The notes: generated by a model not told the origin, from the sequence alone. DNA of 35,587 bases from Christensenella sp. UBA7102 (GCA_002492415.1 DKYK01000075.1:1-35587); one strand, 5' to 3'. Shown: positions 1 to 8,018, numbered from the stretch's first letter. Translations and numbers: made by a program.

Positions 1-2
1 TG

Positions 3-1088
3 GGCGGCGCGGAATACCTCTCGCTTCCCCAGGGGTTCCGCACGCTGAGCGTGGCCGAAGGCGCCATCCTGGGCTATGACGACGGCCAGGGCCTGCGCAT
101 GGGGTTCCAGTTTGTGCCCGAGGCCCATGACGTGGAGGCCAGCGAGATTATCGGAAATTTCCTGTGGCAGGTGGCGGGGCTACAGCCCGTCTACAGCTGC
201 GAGAGCTATGCCGCGCAGATGGTGGCTGAGCTGCGCGCGCGCGTGGGCGACGGTCAGGCCGTGTGCGTGCTTTCCGGCGGCGTGGATTCCGCGACGGCCG
301 CCTGCCTTGCCCGCCGCGCTGTGGGCGACCGGCTGCACTGCCTGGTCATTGATACCGGCCTCAACCGCGCGGGCGAAATCGAGCATATTCAGGAGGCAGA
401 CGGGCAGATGGGCCTATCCATACGGCGCATCAACGCGCAGGGGCGGGTGATGGAGCAGCTGCGCGGCTGTGTGACGCCGCAGCAGAAGCGCCAGGCTGTC
501 GCGGGCTTTTTGAACAGCCGCGTCGCCGATGAAGTGGCGCGGTTGGGCGGCCACGTGGTGGTCATCGAGGGCGCCAACTATGCGGAGATTCTGCATAACG
601 AACAGACAGGCGGTCTTCCAGGCGACATTCCCGTCGCGCGCCCGCTGGAGCTGCTCTTCAAGGACGAGGTGCGCGAACTCGCCAGGTTGCTGGGTGTACC
701 GGGGCCGATCGCGCAGCGGCAGCACTACCCCAGCGCCGGAATCGCGCTGCGCTGCGTGGGCCCAGTGGATGCCGACAAGCTCAGCGCGCTGCGCACTGCC
801 GATACCCTGCTGCGCCAGACGCTGGAGGAGGCTGGTCAGCGTCGGCAGAATGTGCTGGCCTTTGCCGTGCTGACAGATTTGACAGACGCCTTTTTGAGCG
901 AGGAGAAACGCTATGTGGTGGTGCTGCGCGCGGTTCACGTCGCATCCTCCGACCACGCCAGCGTGCAGCGTCTGCCGCAGGATGTGCTGGAGCGCGCCGC
1001 TGAACGCATCATGGAGCGAGCGCCCGGCGTTTACCGCGTGGTATTCGACGTCACCTCTGTGCCCCCTGCGACCGTCGAATGGGAATGA
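3..1088 (+). CDS. GMP synthase-like protein, 5' end outside window (divergent GuaA)
   Basis: This is the C-terminal part of a GMP synthase homologue, the enzyme that aminates XMP to GMP using ATP and ammonia from glutamine. The frame is open to the left edge, so the GTG at 51 is not a real start. The first ~55 codons match the end of the class I glutamine amidotransferase domain. The ATP-pyrophosphatase domain follows with its P-loop SGGVDS, then GGLPGD, a LFKDEVREL stretch and the family-ending RVVFDVTSVPPATVEWE. Two features are odd. The amidotransferase His-Pro-Glu triad motif reads FVPE here, so the catalytic histidine is Val. The conserved HPFPGPGL segment is also degenerate (HYPSAGI). 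It may be a paralogue that uses free ammonia or does another job. The GuaA family is certain; true GMP synthase activity is not. Confidence 0.85.
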   Translation, partial: GGAEYLSLPQGFRTLSVAEGAILGYDDGQGLRMGFQFVPEAHDVEASEIIGNFLWQVAGLQPVYSCESYAAQMVAELRARVGDGQAVCVLSGGVDSATAACLARRAVGDRLHCLVIDTGLNRAGEIEHIQEADGQMGLSIRRINAQGRVMEQLRGCVTPQQKRQAVAGFLNSRVADEVARLGGHVVVIEGANYAEILHNEQTGGLPGDIPVARPLELLFKDEVRELARLLGVPGPIAQRQHYPSAGIALRCVGPVDADKLSALRTADTLLRQTLEEAGQRRQNVLAFAVLTDLTDAFLSEEKRYVVVLRAVHVASSDHASVQRLPQDVLERAAERIMERAPGVYRVVFDVTSVPPATVEWE

Positions 1089-1102
1089 ATCGAGGAAACA
1101 GC

Positions 1103-1168
1103 ATGAAAGAAATCAGGAAAAAACGGGCGATTGCCACCGCAGTGTGCGGGAGAAGGGATGTGATGTGA
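1103..1168 (+). CDS. possible 21-residue leader peptide upstream of the Vat-like gene
   Basis: A 22-codon frame (MKEIRKKRAIATAVCGRRDVM, then TGA) starts 7 nt after a GAGG ribosome binding site and ends 27 nt before the acetyltransferase start. Its first third is rich in Lys and Arg. A small hairpin (CCGC/GCGG) lies in its second half. Antibiotic-resistance genes are often controlled by ribosome stalling on such short upstream frames, but no clear anti-Shine-Dalgarno hairpin is evident here. It could equally be a chance frame. Confidence 0.3.
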   Translation: MKEIRKKRAIATAVCGRRDVM

Positions 1169-1195
1169 GAAAGAAACAGAAAGGACTTTAAGCAT

Positions 1196-1849
1196 ATGAA
1201 CGGGATTCCCAACCCCAATGTGGTCTTTCCCAACGAATATAAAACCTCCTGCTTTATCAAAAATGTCATTACCGCCCCGAACATCACGGTGGGCGATTAC
1301 ACCTATTACGACGACGCGTCCGACCCCACCGGCTTTGAAAAGAATAATGTGCTCTTCAACTATCCGGAGTTTGGCGACAAGCTGATCATCGGTAAATTTT
1401 GTCAGATTGCGTCCGGCGCGCAGTTCATCATGGATCCGGCGAACCACCGACTCTGCAGCGCGACCACCTATCCCTTCAACGTATTCGGCGGGGCATGGGC
1501 GGAAAGTACGCCGCCGCACATGGATCAGCTGCCCCGCAAGGGCGATACCGTCGTCGGGAACGACGTGTGGATCGGTCGGGAAAGCGTCATCCTGCCCGGC
1601 GTGAAAATCGGCGACGGCGCGATTGTCGCCGCCTATTCCGTGGTGACCCGAGACATTCCTCCTTACACCGTCTACGGCGGAAACCCCGCCAGGTTCATCA
1701 AAGCCCGCTTTGACGGGGAACTGACGGCACTGCTCCTCCGCTTCCGCTGGTGGGATCTGGATCCCGAGCCGTTGACGGAATTCCTCCCCCTGCTCTGCGA
1801 TCCGGATCTGAAAAAAGTCAAGCAGGAATTGCTGAATCGATTGCAATAA
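1196..1849 (+). CDS. Vat-family (xenobiotic) O-acetyltransferase, left-handed beta-helix
   Basis: This 217-residue protein closely follows the layout of streptogramin A acetyltransferases (Vat) and CatB-type enzymes, which transfer acetyl from acetyl-CoA to a hydroxyl of an antibiotic or other xenobiotic. Family hallmarks seen in order are DKLIIGKFCQIASGAQFIM, the catalytic-histidine motif ANHR (His84), YPFNVFGG, the loop QLPRKGDT, the hexapeptide repeats VVGNDVWIGRESVILPGVKI and GDGAIVAAYSVV, and GGNPARFIKARF. The C-terminal WW-containing helix is also typical. Length is normal. The start follows an AAAGGA site by about 10 nt. The family fit is strong. The actual substrate cannot be told from sequence, since many chromosomal Vat-like proteins do not confer resistance. 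Confidence 0.88.
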   Translation: MNGIPNPNVVFPNEYKTSCFIKNVITAPNITVGDYTYYDDASDPTGFEKNNVLFNYPEFGDKLIIGKFCQIASGAQFIMDPANHRLCSATTYPFNVFGGAWAESTPPHMDQLPRKGDTVVGNDVWIGRESVILPGVKIGDGAIVAAYSVVTRDIPPYTVYGGNPARFIKARFDGELTALLLRFRWWDLDPEPLTEFLPLLCDPDLKKVKQELLNRLQ

Positions 1850-1890
1850 AAAACTCCCCGCCGCAAAGCTGTCGCTGCGCGGCGGGGAGT
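1848..1890 (-). terminator. rho-independent terminator, probably bidirectional
   Basis: A perfect 12-bp stem (ACTCCCCGCCGC, 1853-1864, with its complement at 1879-1890) closes a 14-nt loop. On the minus strand it is followed by six T residues (1848-1853), so it ends the leftward phosphatase-family gene. It also sits just after the rightward acetyltransferase stop and could stop transcripts from both sides. Confidence 0.85.
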
Positions 1891-1898
1891 CTGCGTCG

Positions 1899-2705
1899 CT
1901 ACCTGCGAGGAAGGAATCCATAGAAATGGGGAATCAGCATGTCCTCAGGCATGTCCAGCCCATGAGAGCCCAGACCGCCGTCGATGGGGTGGCAGCCATG
2001 ATCGGGCGCGAAGGCGACCAGCGCGTCGTGAGCCGTCCAACACTCGTACGCCCGCGCGCATAGACTGTCGAACGCTGTAATATTGCTGCGCAGGGCTCCC
2101 AGTGCCTCTTCGCTCTCGGGCGAGAAGCGGTGCATCGTGGCATCGTAGTCTCCGTTGTACACCACCAGTATGTCATGCTCGTCCTCTTCAATGAGCTGCG
2201 CGGCCTTTTCATTGACCTCTTGCACCGTATCGAAAATGAAATAGTCCATCGCCCGCTCCAGGAAGATCTTAGAGATGCTGTCTCCCGCGGTGGAGACGAT
2301 GGCGGGCCGCAGCCCGGAGCGCAGCGCCGCGTCAAAGAGCGTGTCCGCCGTCAGTACGGGCTTTGCATACGAGCGGATGCCGTGCACCTCGGGCAGCGCG
2401 CCAGTGTACATCGAGGCGAAGCAGACGGGCGTGACCGACGGCATTACCGACTGCATGGGCAGCGCCAGCGGCGCATGACGCAGCACGGGCAAAAAGTCGT
2501 CCGTATGGCGCGCGAACAGGTAATGTGCGATGGCGTCGGGGTTGTAGAGCAGCGCGCGGTCGGCAAAGCGGTCGTTCAGCGCCCGTCCCGCCAGGTCCAG
2601 CAGCGCGCGGTTGGGCGCGCCCGCCGTGCGCGGCGCTTCAAAGCCCATGACGCGCGCCACCGTGGGCGCCAGGGAGGTGATGCAGTTGAAGGCGTGAGCA
2701 TTCAT
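1899..2705 (-). CDS. alkaline phosphatase superfamily protein (phosphodiesterase/phosphatase-like)
   Basis: This 268-residue protein has core motifs of the alkaline phosphatase/nucleotide pyrophosphatase superfamily of metal-dependent phosphate-ester hydrolases. The segment MPSVTPVCFASMYTG with downstream PEVHGI matches the nucleophile Thr/Ser region. NGDYDATMHRF supplies the Asp and His metal ligands, and FAPDHGCH followed by GSHG supplies the remaining ones. At about 270 residues it is shorter than most members. The usual N-terminal Asp motif is not obvious, and a segment resembling the family's ending (SLAPTVARVMGF) lies at the start. An AAGGAGG site precedes the ATG. It lies 57 nt downstream of galT on the same strand and may be cotranscribed with it. 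Substrate unknown. Confidence 0.75.
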   Translation of the reverse strand: MNAHAFNCITSLAPTVARVMGFEAPRTAGAPNRALLDLAGRALNDRFADRALLYNPDAIAHYLFARHTDDFLPVLRHAPLALPMQSVMPSVTPVCFASMYTGALPEVHGIRSYAKPVLTADTLFDAALRSGLRPAIVSTAGDSISKIFLERAMDYFIFDTVQEVNEKAAQLIEEDEHDILVVYNGDYDATMHRFSPESEEALGALRSNITAFDSLCARAYECWTAHDALVAFAPDHGCHPIDGGLGSHGLDMPEDMLIPHFYGFLPRR

Positions 2706-2762
2706 GTCGTTAACCTCCTTAAATCAGGTTCAGGACAACCGGTGCGTATGCGGCGGATTGCT

Positions 2763-4289
2763 TTACGTCCGCGCAAATCCCACCGAGGCCAGGAAGCGCA
2801 GGAAGCCCTTGCGTCCCGCGTCGGTCTGCTTGTAGACGCCCGCGTCCATCAGCACGCGCGCGCACTTGTCGGCCACGCCTTGCCGCAGCACCTCATGCGC
2901 GTTTTCCGGCGTAATGTCGTACTTGGAGCGCAGCGCACCCACCCACGGCAGGTGCTTGTACAGCGGCGTGTCGGGGTCGATGGATGCCTCTGACTTGCCT
3001 GAGAGCAGCCCTTCCAGCGCCGTAAGCTCGGCCTTGAGCCGCCCGGGCAGTATGAACAGCCCCATCACCTCAATCAAGCCGATATTCTCCATCTTGATGT
3101 GGTGCAGATCGGCGTGCGGATGGAAAATGCCCATCGGGTGCTCGGCGGAGGTGCGGTTGTTGCGCAGCACCAGGTCGAATACATAGTCCTCTCCCTCGCG
3201 GCGCAGAATGGGGGTGATGGTGTTGTGCGGCGCGTCGGTATAGGCCAGAATGTCGCAGGCCGGGTCGCTCCACTGGCGCCACGCGGCGAGCACTCTTTCC
3301 GCGACATCGAGGAGCTTTTCGGGCTCAGCCCCACGCAGGCGCAGCGTGCTCATCGGCCAGTTGAGGATGCCCGCGCAGACCGCAGCGTCCGGGCTGTGCA
3401 GCGGCACGTCGATGGGCGCCGTTGTCATGGGGAAAATGTAGTTGCCGCCCTGGAAGTGGTCGTGCGACAGAATGGAGCCGCCCACGATGGGCAGGTCGGC
3501 GTTGGAGCCGATGAAGTAGTGCGGGAACTGCCCAATAAAGTCGAACAGCTTCTCAAACGTCGAGCGGTCGATGCGCATGGGCCGATGCTTTTCGTTGAAT
3601 ACGATGCAGTGCTCATTGTAGTACAGATAGGGGGAGTACTGGAAATGCCATGGCTCGCCGCACAGATCCAGGTCCACAAAGCGATGATTCTGTCGGGCGG
3701 GAAAGGCCGCGCCGCGCCCCGCATAGCCGGGATTCTCCACACACAGCATGCAGGGCGGATAGCCTGCGGATTTCTGCAGCCGAGCCGCCGCGATGTCGCG
3801 CGGATCCTTTTCGGGTTTGGACAGATTGATGGTGATGTCCAGATCGCCTACCATCGTCGGGGCCTTGTACTGTATGTTGCGCGCGATGTCGTCCACACGG
3901 ATGTAGTTGACATCGCGGCACAGCTTGTAGAACCAGTCGGTGGCGTTCTTTGCACCCTCGAGATTTCGCCTGTGGTTGAATTGACGGCACACCTCGGAGG
4001 GCCTGGGCGTCACGCAGCCCATTAGCCGCGCGAAAAAGGCATCGCGCTGGCCCTGCGTGTCGGCGCATACGCCGCGTTGCACGGCATCCTCCGTCAGCGC
4101 TGCGAGGAAGGGCGTCGCGGTGGGAGGAAGCTCGATCTGCTCCGCCTCATAGGGAGCATAGGGCTCCTGCGGCGCGTCCAGGCCCAGCGCGTCCAACAGC
4201 AGATTACGGCAGAAGGGTAGGTCTTGCCGTTCGATAAGATGATTGCGCAACGAGAAGGCCAGCAATCCCTCCAGCGGATGATTTGCCAT
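2763..4289 (-). CDS. galT: UDP-glucose--hexose-1-phosphate uridylyltransferase, class II
   Basis: This 508-residue protein is the firmicute-type (class II) GalT of the Leloir pathway, exchanging UMP between UDP-glucose and galactose-1-phosphate. Recognisable segments include CVTPRPSEVCRQFNHRR, NATDWFYKLCRDVNYIR, HFQYSPYLYYNEHCIVF, the active-site region GGSILSHDHFQGG and GIFHPHADLHHIKMENIGLIEVMGLFILPGRL. The second ATG (4289) is chosen because it lies 8 nt after AAAGGAGG; the ATG at 4295 is only 2 nt from it. The longer open frame reaching back over the galK promoter is not used. It is divergent from galK. Galactose 1-phosphate made by GalK is its substrate. Confidence 0.95.
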   Translation of the reverse strand: MANHPLEGLLAFSLRNHLIERQDLPFCRNLLLDALGLDAPQEPYAPYEAEQIELPPTATPFLAALTEDAVQRGVCADTQGQRDAFFARLMGCVTPRPSEVCRQFNHRRNLEGAKNATDWFYKLCRDVNYIRVDDIARNIQYKAPTMVGDLDITINLSKPEKDPRDIAAARLQKSAGYPPCMLCVENPGYAGRGAAFPARQNHRFVDLDLCGEPWHFQYSPYLYYNEHCIVFNEKHRPMRIDRSTFEKLFDFIGQFPHYFIGSNADLPIVGGSILSHDHFQGGNYIFPMTTAPIDVPLHSPDAAVCAGILNWPMSTLRLRGAEPEKLLDVAERVLAAWRQWSDPACDILAYTDAPHNTITPILRREGEDYVFDLVLRNNRTSAEHPMGIFHPHADLHHIKMENIGLIEVMGLFILPGRLKAELTALEGLLSGKSEASIDPDTPLYKHLPWVGALRSKYDITPENAHEVLRQGVADKCARVLMDAGVYKQTDAGRKGFLRFLASVGFART

Positions 4290-4320
4290 AGCCATGACCT
4301 CCTTTGCATTTGTTTTCTTT

Positions 4321-4349
4321 ATTATAACGCGCCGCGCGGCAAATGGAAA
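4321..4349 (-). promoter_or_regulatory. galT promoter
   Basis: On the minus strand a perfect TATAAT (4326-4321) lies 17 bp from a weak -35 (TTTCCA, 4349-4344). It is about 30 nt upstream of the galT ribosome binding site. Confidence 0.55.
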
Positions 4350-4402
4350 AGGAAATTTGTTGTGATGGGATGGAATTATGTTGGAATTCCCCTCTCGCCC
4401 GC

Positions 4403-4432
4403 TTGACGGATGGCGGATGGTCAGTGCATAAT
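4403..4432 (+). promoter_or_regulatory. galK promoter
   Basis: A TTGACG box (4403-4408) is separated by 18 bp from CATAAT (4427-4432), 65 nt before the galK start. It points away from the galT promoter, so the 208-bp gap holds two divergent promoters. No clear operator dyad was recognised. Confidence 0.55.
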
Positions 4433-4497
4433 AGCAGGTAACGAGGCGGCGCGGCAAAGCGGCGCGCGGCGGATCAGAACGGACGGAGGCAAGCGCT

Positions 4498-5787
4498 ATG
4501 TTTGACAAAAAGGCTCTTGTGGAACAGCTCGATACCCAGGCGGCTAAGAAGGAATTCCACCTGCTCTACGGCGGCGGTGAGGAGACTGCGGCCGAGCAGC
4601 GTGCGCGCTATGCGGCGCTGCTGGACGACTATACGGCGCACTTCGGGGAGCAGGGCGCGCAGCCCGTTTTCTTTTCCTCTCCTGGGCGAACCGAGATCGT
4701 GGGCAATCATACCGACCACAACAACGGCCTGGTGCTGGCCGCGGCGGTGACGCTGGACACACTGGCCGCCGCCGCGCCCACGGACGACGGCGTCATTACC
4801 CTCTACTCGGCGGGCTACGACAAGCCCTTTGTGGTGGATACGGCCGATCTTGCGCCGCACGAGGAGGAGAAAAACACCACCTTCGCGCTCATCCGCGGCG
4901 TGTGTAAAAAGCTCAGCGATCTGGGCTATGTGGTGGGCGGCTTTAACGCCGCGGTGACCTCCCGCGTGCTGGGCGGCAGCGGCCTGTCCTCCTCGGCGGC
5001 CTTTGAAGTGCTGCTGGTGTGCATACTGGACGGCTTGTACAACGGCTCAATTCTCGACGGCGTCACCCGCGCCAAGATCAGCCAGTGGGTGGAAAACGTC
5101 TATTTCGGCAAGCCCTCCGGACTGATGGATCAGTCGGCCTGCTCCATCGGCGGACTGGTGGGCATTGACTTTAAGCATGCCGACCCCAAAATTGAGGAGT
5201 ACAACTTCGACTTTGAGACACGGGGCTTTAACGTGGTGGTGCTGGCCACTCGGTCCTCGCACGACGACCTGACCGACGAGTATGCCTCCATTCCCGCCGA
5301 GATGAAGGCGGTGGCGCAGGCGCTGGGCGGCAAGGTATTGCGCGACTTCCACGCCGAAGATCTGCTTGCGCGCATGGCCGAGGTGCGCGAAAAGACCAGC
5401 GACCGCGCTGTGATGCGCGCGCTGCACTACTATGATGAAAACGAGCGTGTCAAGGCCATCTACAAGGCGCTGGCGGCGGGCGATCTGGAGGCCTTCCTCT
5501 CGGGCGTCATCGCGTCGGGGGAGTCCAGCTGGAAGCTGCTGCAGAACCTGTACGTGGGCGGCAGCACTGCGCAGAGCCTTGCGCTGGCCTGTGCGCTGTC
5601 CGAGCGCATCTTAAAGGGCTGCGGCGCCTGGCGTGTGCATGGCGGCGGCTTTGCGGGAACCATACTCGCCTTTGTGCCCCATTACAAGTTGGACGCCTAC
5701 GTGCAGCAGATGAACGCCGTGTTCGGCTCCGGGGCTTGCACGGTGCTGGGTATCCGGGCCGTGGGCGCCAAGAAGGTGGCGCTGTAA
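4498..5787 (+). CDS. galK: galactokinase
   Basis: This 429-residue GHMP kinase phosphorylates galactose to galactose-1-phosphate with ATP. It carries the galactokinase signature SPGRTEIVGNHTDHNNG (residues ~60-77), the ATP-binding loop LGGSGLSSSAAFEV, the catalytic segment GLMDQSACS and the C-terminal GHMP motif HGGGFAGTILAF. GGAGG lies 8 nt before the ATG. Length is at the upper end for the family. It is divergent from galT and directly abuts tsaE, whose ATG follows the galK stop without a gap, so the downstream genes are probably cotranscribed from the galK promoter. Confidence 0.95.
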   Translation: MFDKKALVEQLDTQAAKKEFHLLYGGGEETAAEQRARYAALLDDYTAHFGEQGAQPVFFSSPGRTEIVGNHTDHNNGLVLAAAVTLDTLAAAAPTDDGVITLYSAGYDKPFVVDTADLAPHEEEKNTTFALIRGVCKKLSDLGYVVGGFNAAVTSRVLGGSGLSSSAAFEVLLVCILDGLYNGSILDGVTRAKISQWVENVYFGKPSGLMDQSACSIGGLVGIDFKHADPKIEEYNFDFETRGFNVVVLATRSSHDDLTDEYASIPAEMKAVAQALGGKVLRDFHAEDLLARMAEVREKTSDRAVMRALHYYDENERVKAIYKALAAGDLEAFLSGVIASGESSWKLLQNLYVGGSTAQSLALACALSERILKGCGAWRVHGGGFAGTILAFVPHYKLDAYVQQMNAVFGSGACTVLGIRAVGAKKVAL

Positions 5788-6273
5788 ATGCTGCGCTTTG
5801 AGACACACAGCCCCGCGCAGACCGAGGAAGTCGCCGCGGTGCTTGCGAGTACCTTGCGCGCCGGACAGGTGCTGCTGCTGTCCGGCGGGCTGGGCGCGGG
5901 CAAGACGGCGTTCGTGCGCGGCCTGGTGCGTGGCCTGGGTGGGGAGGAAAACGAGGTTTCCAGCCCCACCTTTGCGTTGATGAACCAGTATGAGGGGCGG
6001 CTGACGGTGCGGCACTTCGATCTCTACCGGCTCTCGGGGCCGGAGGAGGTCTGCGACCTTGGTTTTGATGAATTTTTCCGTGCGGGCGACGGCGTGTGCG
6101 CTGTGGAATGGCACAGCGTCGCCGGTGCGGACTTTTGGCGCGGTATGGACATCCTGCATGTGCGGCTGTCCGGCGAGGGCGAAGAGCGCGCCATAACGGT
6201 GGAGGGAGAACATGAACCTGTTGATGTTGGACGCCTCGTCCAGCTCGGCGTCGGTGTGCATCGCACGGCCTGA
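5788..6273 (+). CDS. tsaE: tRNA t6A biosynthesis ATPase TsaE
   Basis: TsaE is the ATPase that works with TsaB and TsaD to place threonylcarbamoyl on A37 of ANN-decoding tRNAs. This 161-residue protein shows the Walker A GGLGAGKT (~residues 33-40), the switch-like SSPTFALMNQYEG, HFDLYRL and VEWHS, all family hallmarks. It starts on the base after the galK stop. Its last ~20 codons overlap the start of tsaB by 62 nt in another frame, which adds a tail beyond the usual end of the family. The overlap suggests tight translational coupling. Confidence 0.93.
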   Translation: MLRFETHSPAQTEEVAAVLASTLRAGQVLLLSGGLGAGKTAFVRGLVRGLGGEENEVSSPTFALMNQYEGRLTVRHFDLYRLSGPEEVCDLGFDEFFRAGDGVCAVEWHSVAGADFWRGMDILHVRLSGEGEERAITVEGEHEPVDVGRLVQLGVGVHRTA

Positions 6274-6901
6274 CGCTCTAATCTTCGAGAGCTATCTCAA
6301 TAATGGCCTGACACATTCGTCGTCCTTGATGCCCATGGTGGAGGACGCGCTGCGCCATGCCGGCCTGGACGTCGGAGATATCGACGTGTTCGGCTGCGTC
6401 GTGGGGCCGGGGTCGTTCACCGGCGTGCGCATCGGCGTGGCCACCGTCATGGGCCTTGCGGGCGACAAGCCCTGCGCCCCGGTGGACGGCCTCGAAGCGC
6501 TTGCCGCGCAGGCTGCGGCCTTTGGCGGCATCGTGGTGCCCATACTCGACGCCCGGGCCGGTCAGGTCTACGCCGCACAATTTGAGAACGGACGGCGCAT
6601 CGCTGCCGATGAACCCGTCAAATTGGAGGAGCTGCTGGACAATCTCGCCGCTACGGGCAAAAAGTGCCTGTTTTTGGGCGACGGTGCGACGGCACACCGC
6701 GAACGGCTGGAAAAGGCGGACTTCGGCGTCATCGCCCCGCCCGCGCTGCGCGGCCTGTACGCATCCGCCGCCGCGCGCATCGCCTTCTCCCGGCAGGAAA
6801 CCTGGCTGCCCGCTTCGCAGCTGCGTCCCCTCTACCTGCGCGCGCCGCAGGCCGAGCGGGAACGCGCCGCCCGCCTGGCAAAGGAGGCCGAACATGCCTG
6901 A
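6212..6901 (+). CDS. tsaB: tRNA t6A biosynthesis protein TsaB
   Basis: TsaB is the inactive ASKHA-fold partner that scaffolds TsaD in the t6A synthesis complex. The 229-residue protein begins MNLLMLDASSSSASVC, has the diagnostic GPGSFTGVRIG loop and DARAGQVYAAQF, and is of normal length. The ATG lies 6 nt after GGAGG, inside the end of tsaE. It overlaps rimI by 8 nt at the other end. tsaD itself is not in the window. Confidence 0.93.
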   Translation: MNLLMLDASSSSASVCIARPDALIFESYLNNGLTHSSSLMPMVEDALRHAGLDVGDIDVFGCVVGPGSFTGVRIGVATVMGLAGDKPCAPVDGLEALAAQAAAFGGIVVPILDARAGQVYAAQFENGRRIAADEPVKLEELLDNLAATGKKCLFLGDGATAHRERLEKADFGVIAPPALRGLYASAAARIAFSRQETWLPASQLRPLYLRAPQAERERAARLAKEAEHA

Positions 6902-7391
6902 GATTCTGACCCGCCCCATGTGCCCCGACGACCTGGACCGCGTGATGGAGATCGAGCACCAGGCCTTTGCCATCCCGTGGACGCGCGCGGACATGGAGGG
7001 TGAGCTGAACAACCGCGCCGCCCGCTACCAAGTGCTGACCGAGGACGGCATGGTGATGGCCTACGCGGGTACCTGGTTCGTCATCGACGAGGGGCACATC
7101 ACCAACATCGCCGTCGCGCCCGAATGCCGCGGGAAGGGCTACGGCACCCGTGTCATGGCCGCCATGATGCGCAACGCCGTGGACCTTGGCGTCACCTACA
7201 TGACGCTGGAGGTGCGCGTGGGCAACGCGCCCGCCCTCGCCCTCTACAAAAAGATGGGCTTCAAAAAGGCCGGCGTGCGCAAAAAATACTACGAGGACAA
7301 CGGCGAGGACGCCTACATCATGGTCAACGACCGCCTGCAGCTCTCCATAGACCGGGCGATGCAGGAGAAAAAACTGCTTAAAAACCGATAA
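6894..7391 (+). CDS. rimI: ribosomal protein S18 N-acetyltransferase RimI
   Basis: This 165-residue GNAT-family acetyltransferase follows tsaB as in most Firmicutes. RimI acetylates the N-terminal alanine of ribosomal protein S18. Features seen are the opening ILTRPMCPDDLDRVMEIEHQAF, IPWTRADMEGEL, the acetyl-CoA loop VAPECRGKGYGTRVM, and LEVRVGNAPALALYKKMGF with GVRKKYYEDNGEDAYIM, all typical. The ATG at 6894 lies 6 nt after AAGGAGG, and tsaB ends 8 nt into it. The open frame extends far upstream, but only as an alternative reading of tsaB. A terminator follows. Confidence 0.92.
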   Translation: MPEILTRPMCPDDLDRVMEIEHQAFAIPWTRADMEGELNNRAARYQVLTEDGMVMAYAGTWFVIDEGHITNIAVAPECRGKGYGTRVMAAMMRNAVDLGVTYMTLEVRVGNAPALALYKKMGFKKAGVRKKYYEDNGEDAYIMVNDRLQLSIDRAMQEKKLLKNR

Positions 7392-7413
7392 ATTCCCGAT
7401 GAAAAACGAAGAT

Positions 7414-7460
7414 AAACCGCTTGTATGAGCCTGAATTTGGAGCTGTACAGGCGGTTTTTT
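7414..7460 (+). terminator. rho-independent terminator after rimI
   Basis: A 12-bp stem with one G-U pair (AAACCGCTTGTA at 7414-7425, TACAGGCGGTTT at 7446-7457) is followed directly by a T-run. It ends the galK-tsaE-tsaB-rimI unit. Confidence 0.85.
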
Positions 7461-7524
7461 CAGGCATTTCAGAGCGTTAAAAACGGCAAAAACGGGGCAG
7501 AATAGGCGCATGGAGGTGTTGCGA

Positions 7525-7707
7525 ATGGATCAGAAACGACCGCGCGACGTGGCGCTGCAGAGGCTGCTGCAGGACGACGTGCGCACCGCGGAACTGTATG
7601 CAATGCTGCCCATCGAAGTGCAGTCCATGGTGCAGCAGAACGCCCAGCGCCTGAGCACAGTGGAGGACGTGGAGCACATGACGGGCGACTATATCGACGG
7701 GATATGA
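7525..7707 (+). CDS. small protein of unknown function
   Basis: I do not recognise this 60-residue protein. It starts at an ATG 8 nt after GGAGG, which is preferred over the ATG at 7510 that overlaps the binding site. It is charged and probably alpha-helical (ALQRLLQDDVRTAELYAML), with no membrane segment or cysteines. It lies between two terminators with a second small gene 12 nt downstream, so the two form a two-gene unit. Confidence 0.65.
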   Translation: MDQKRPRDVALQRLLQDDVRTAELYAMLPIEVQSMVQQNAQRLSTVEDVEHMTGDYIDGI

Positions 7708-7719
7708 GGGGGAAAACGT

Positions 7720-7932
7720 ATGGCTAAGAAGCGCAAAAATGAGGAAAACGGCCTGGACATACCGCAGGGACTGAGCCAGATGTTGGCGAAAAACCCGGAT
7801 AAGCTGGCGGTTTTTGGCCAAATGGATGACCAGACGCGCAGCGCGCTGATTCAGCAGGCGCGGCAGGCACAGTCCCGCGATGAGATGGAAGCGCTCGTGG
7901 CGCGTATAGGAGGCCCGCATCATTTCGAGTGA
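7720..7932 (+). CDS. small protein of unknown function
   Basis: This 70-residue protein is not recognised. It begins with a Lys-rich patch (MAKKRKN) and continues as predicted amphipathic helix, with QMLAKNPDKLAVFGQMDDQ and an Arg/Gln-rich stretch. It ends GGPHHFE. A GAGGGGG site precedes the ATG, and it is 12 nt downstream of the previous small gene. A terminator begins 10 nt after its stop. The basic start could bind nucleic acid, but that is only a guess. Confidence 0.65.
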   Translation: MAKKRKNEENGLDIPQGLSQMLAKNPDKLAVFGQMDDQTRSALIQQARQAQSRDEMEALVARIGGPHHFE

Positions 7933-7942
7933 AAATAGGAAT

Positions 7943-7990
7943 AAAAATGCGCAGAAACGCGGTAAAATCGCTGCGTTCCTGCGCGTTTTT
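7943..7990 (+). terminator. rho-independent terminator after the two small genes
   Basis: An 18-nt arm (7943-7960) pairs with 7973-7990 apart from one mismatch and one wobble, and the right arm ends in five T residues. The left arm begins with A residues, so it may also work for the leftward gene beyond it. Confidence 0.8.
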
Positions 7991-8018
7991 ATGTTGCAAA
8001 AGGAATGGTGTTTGCCTG

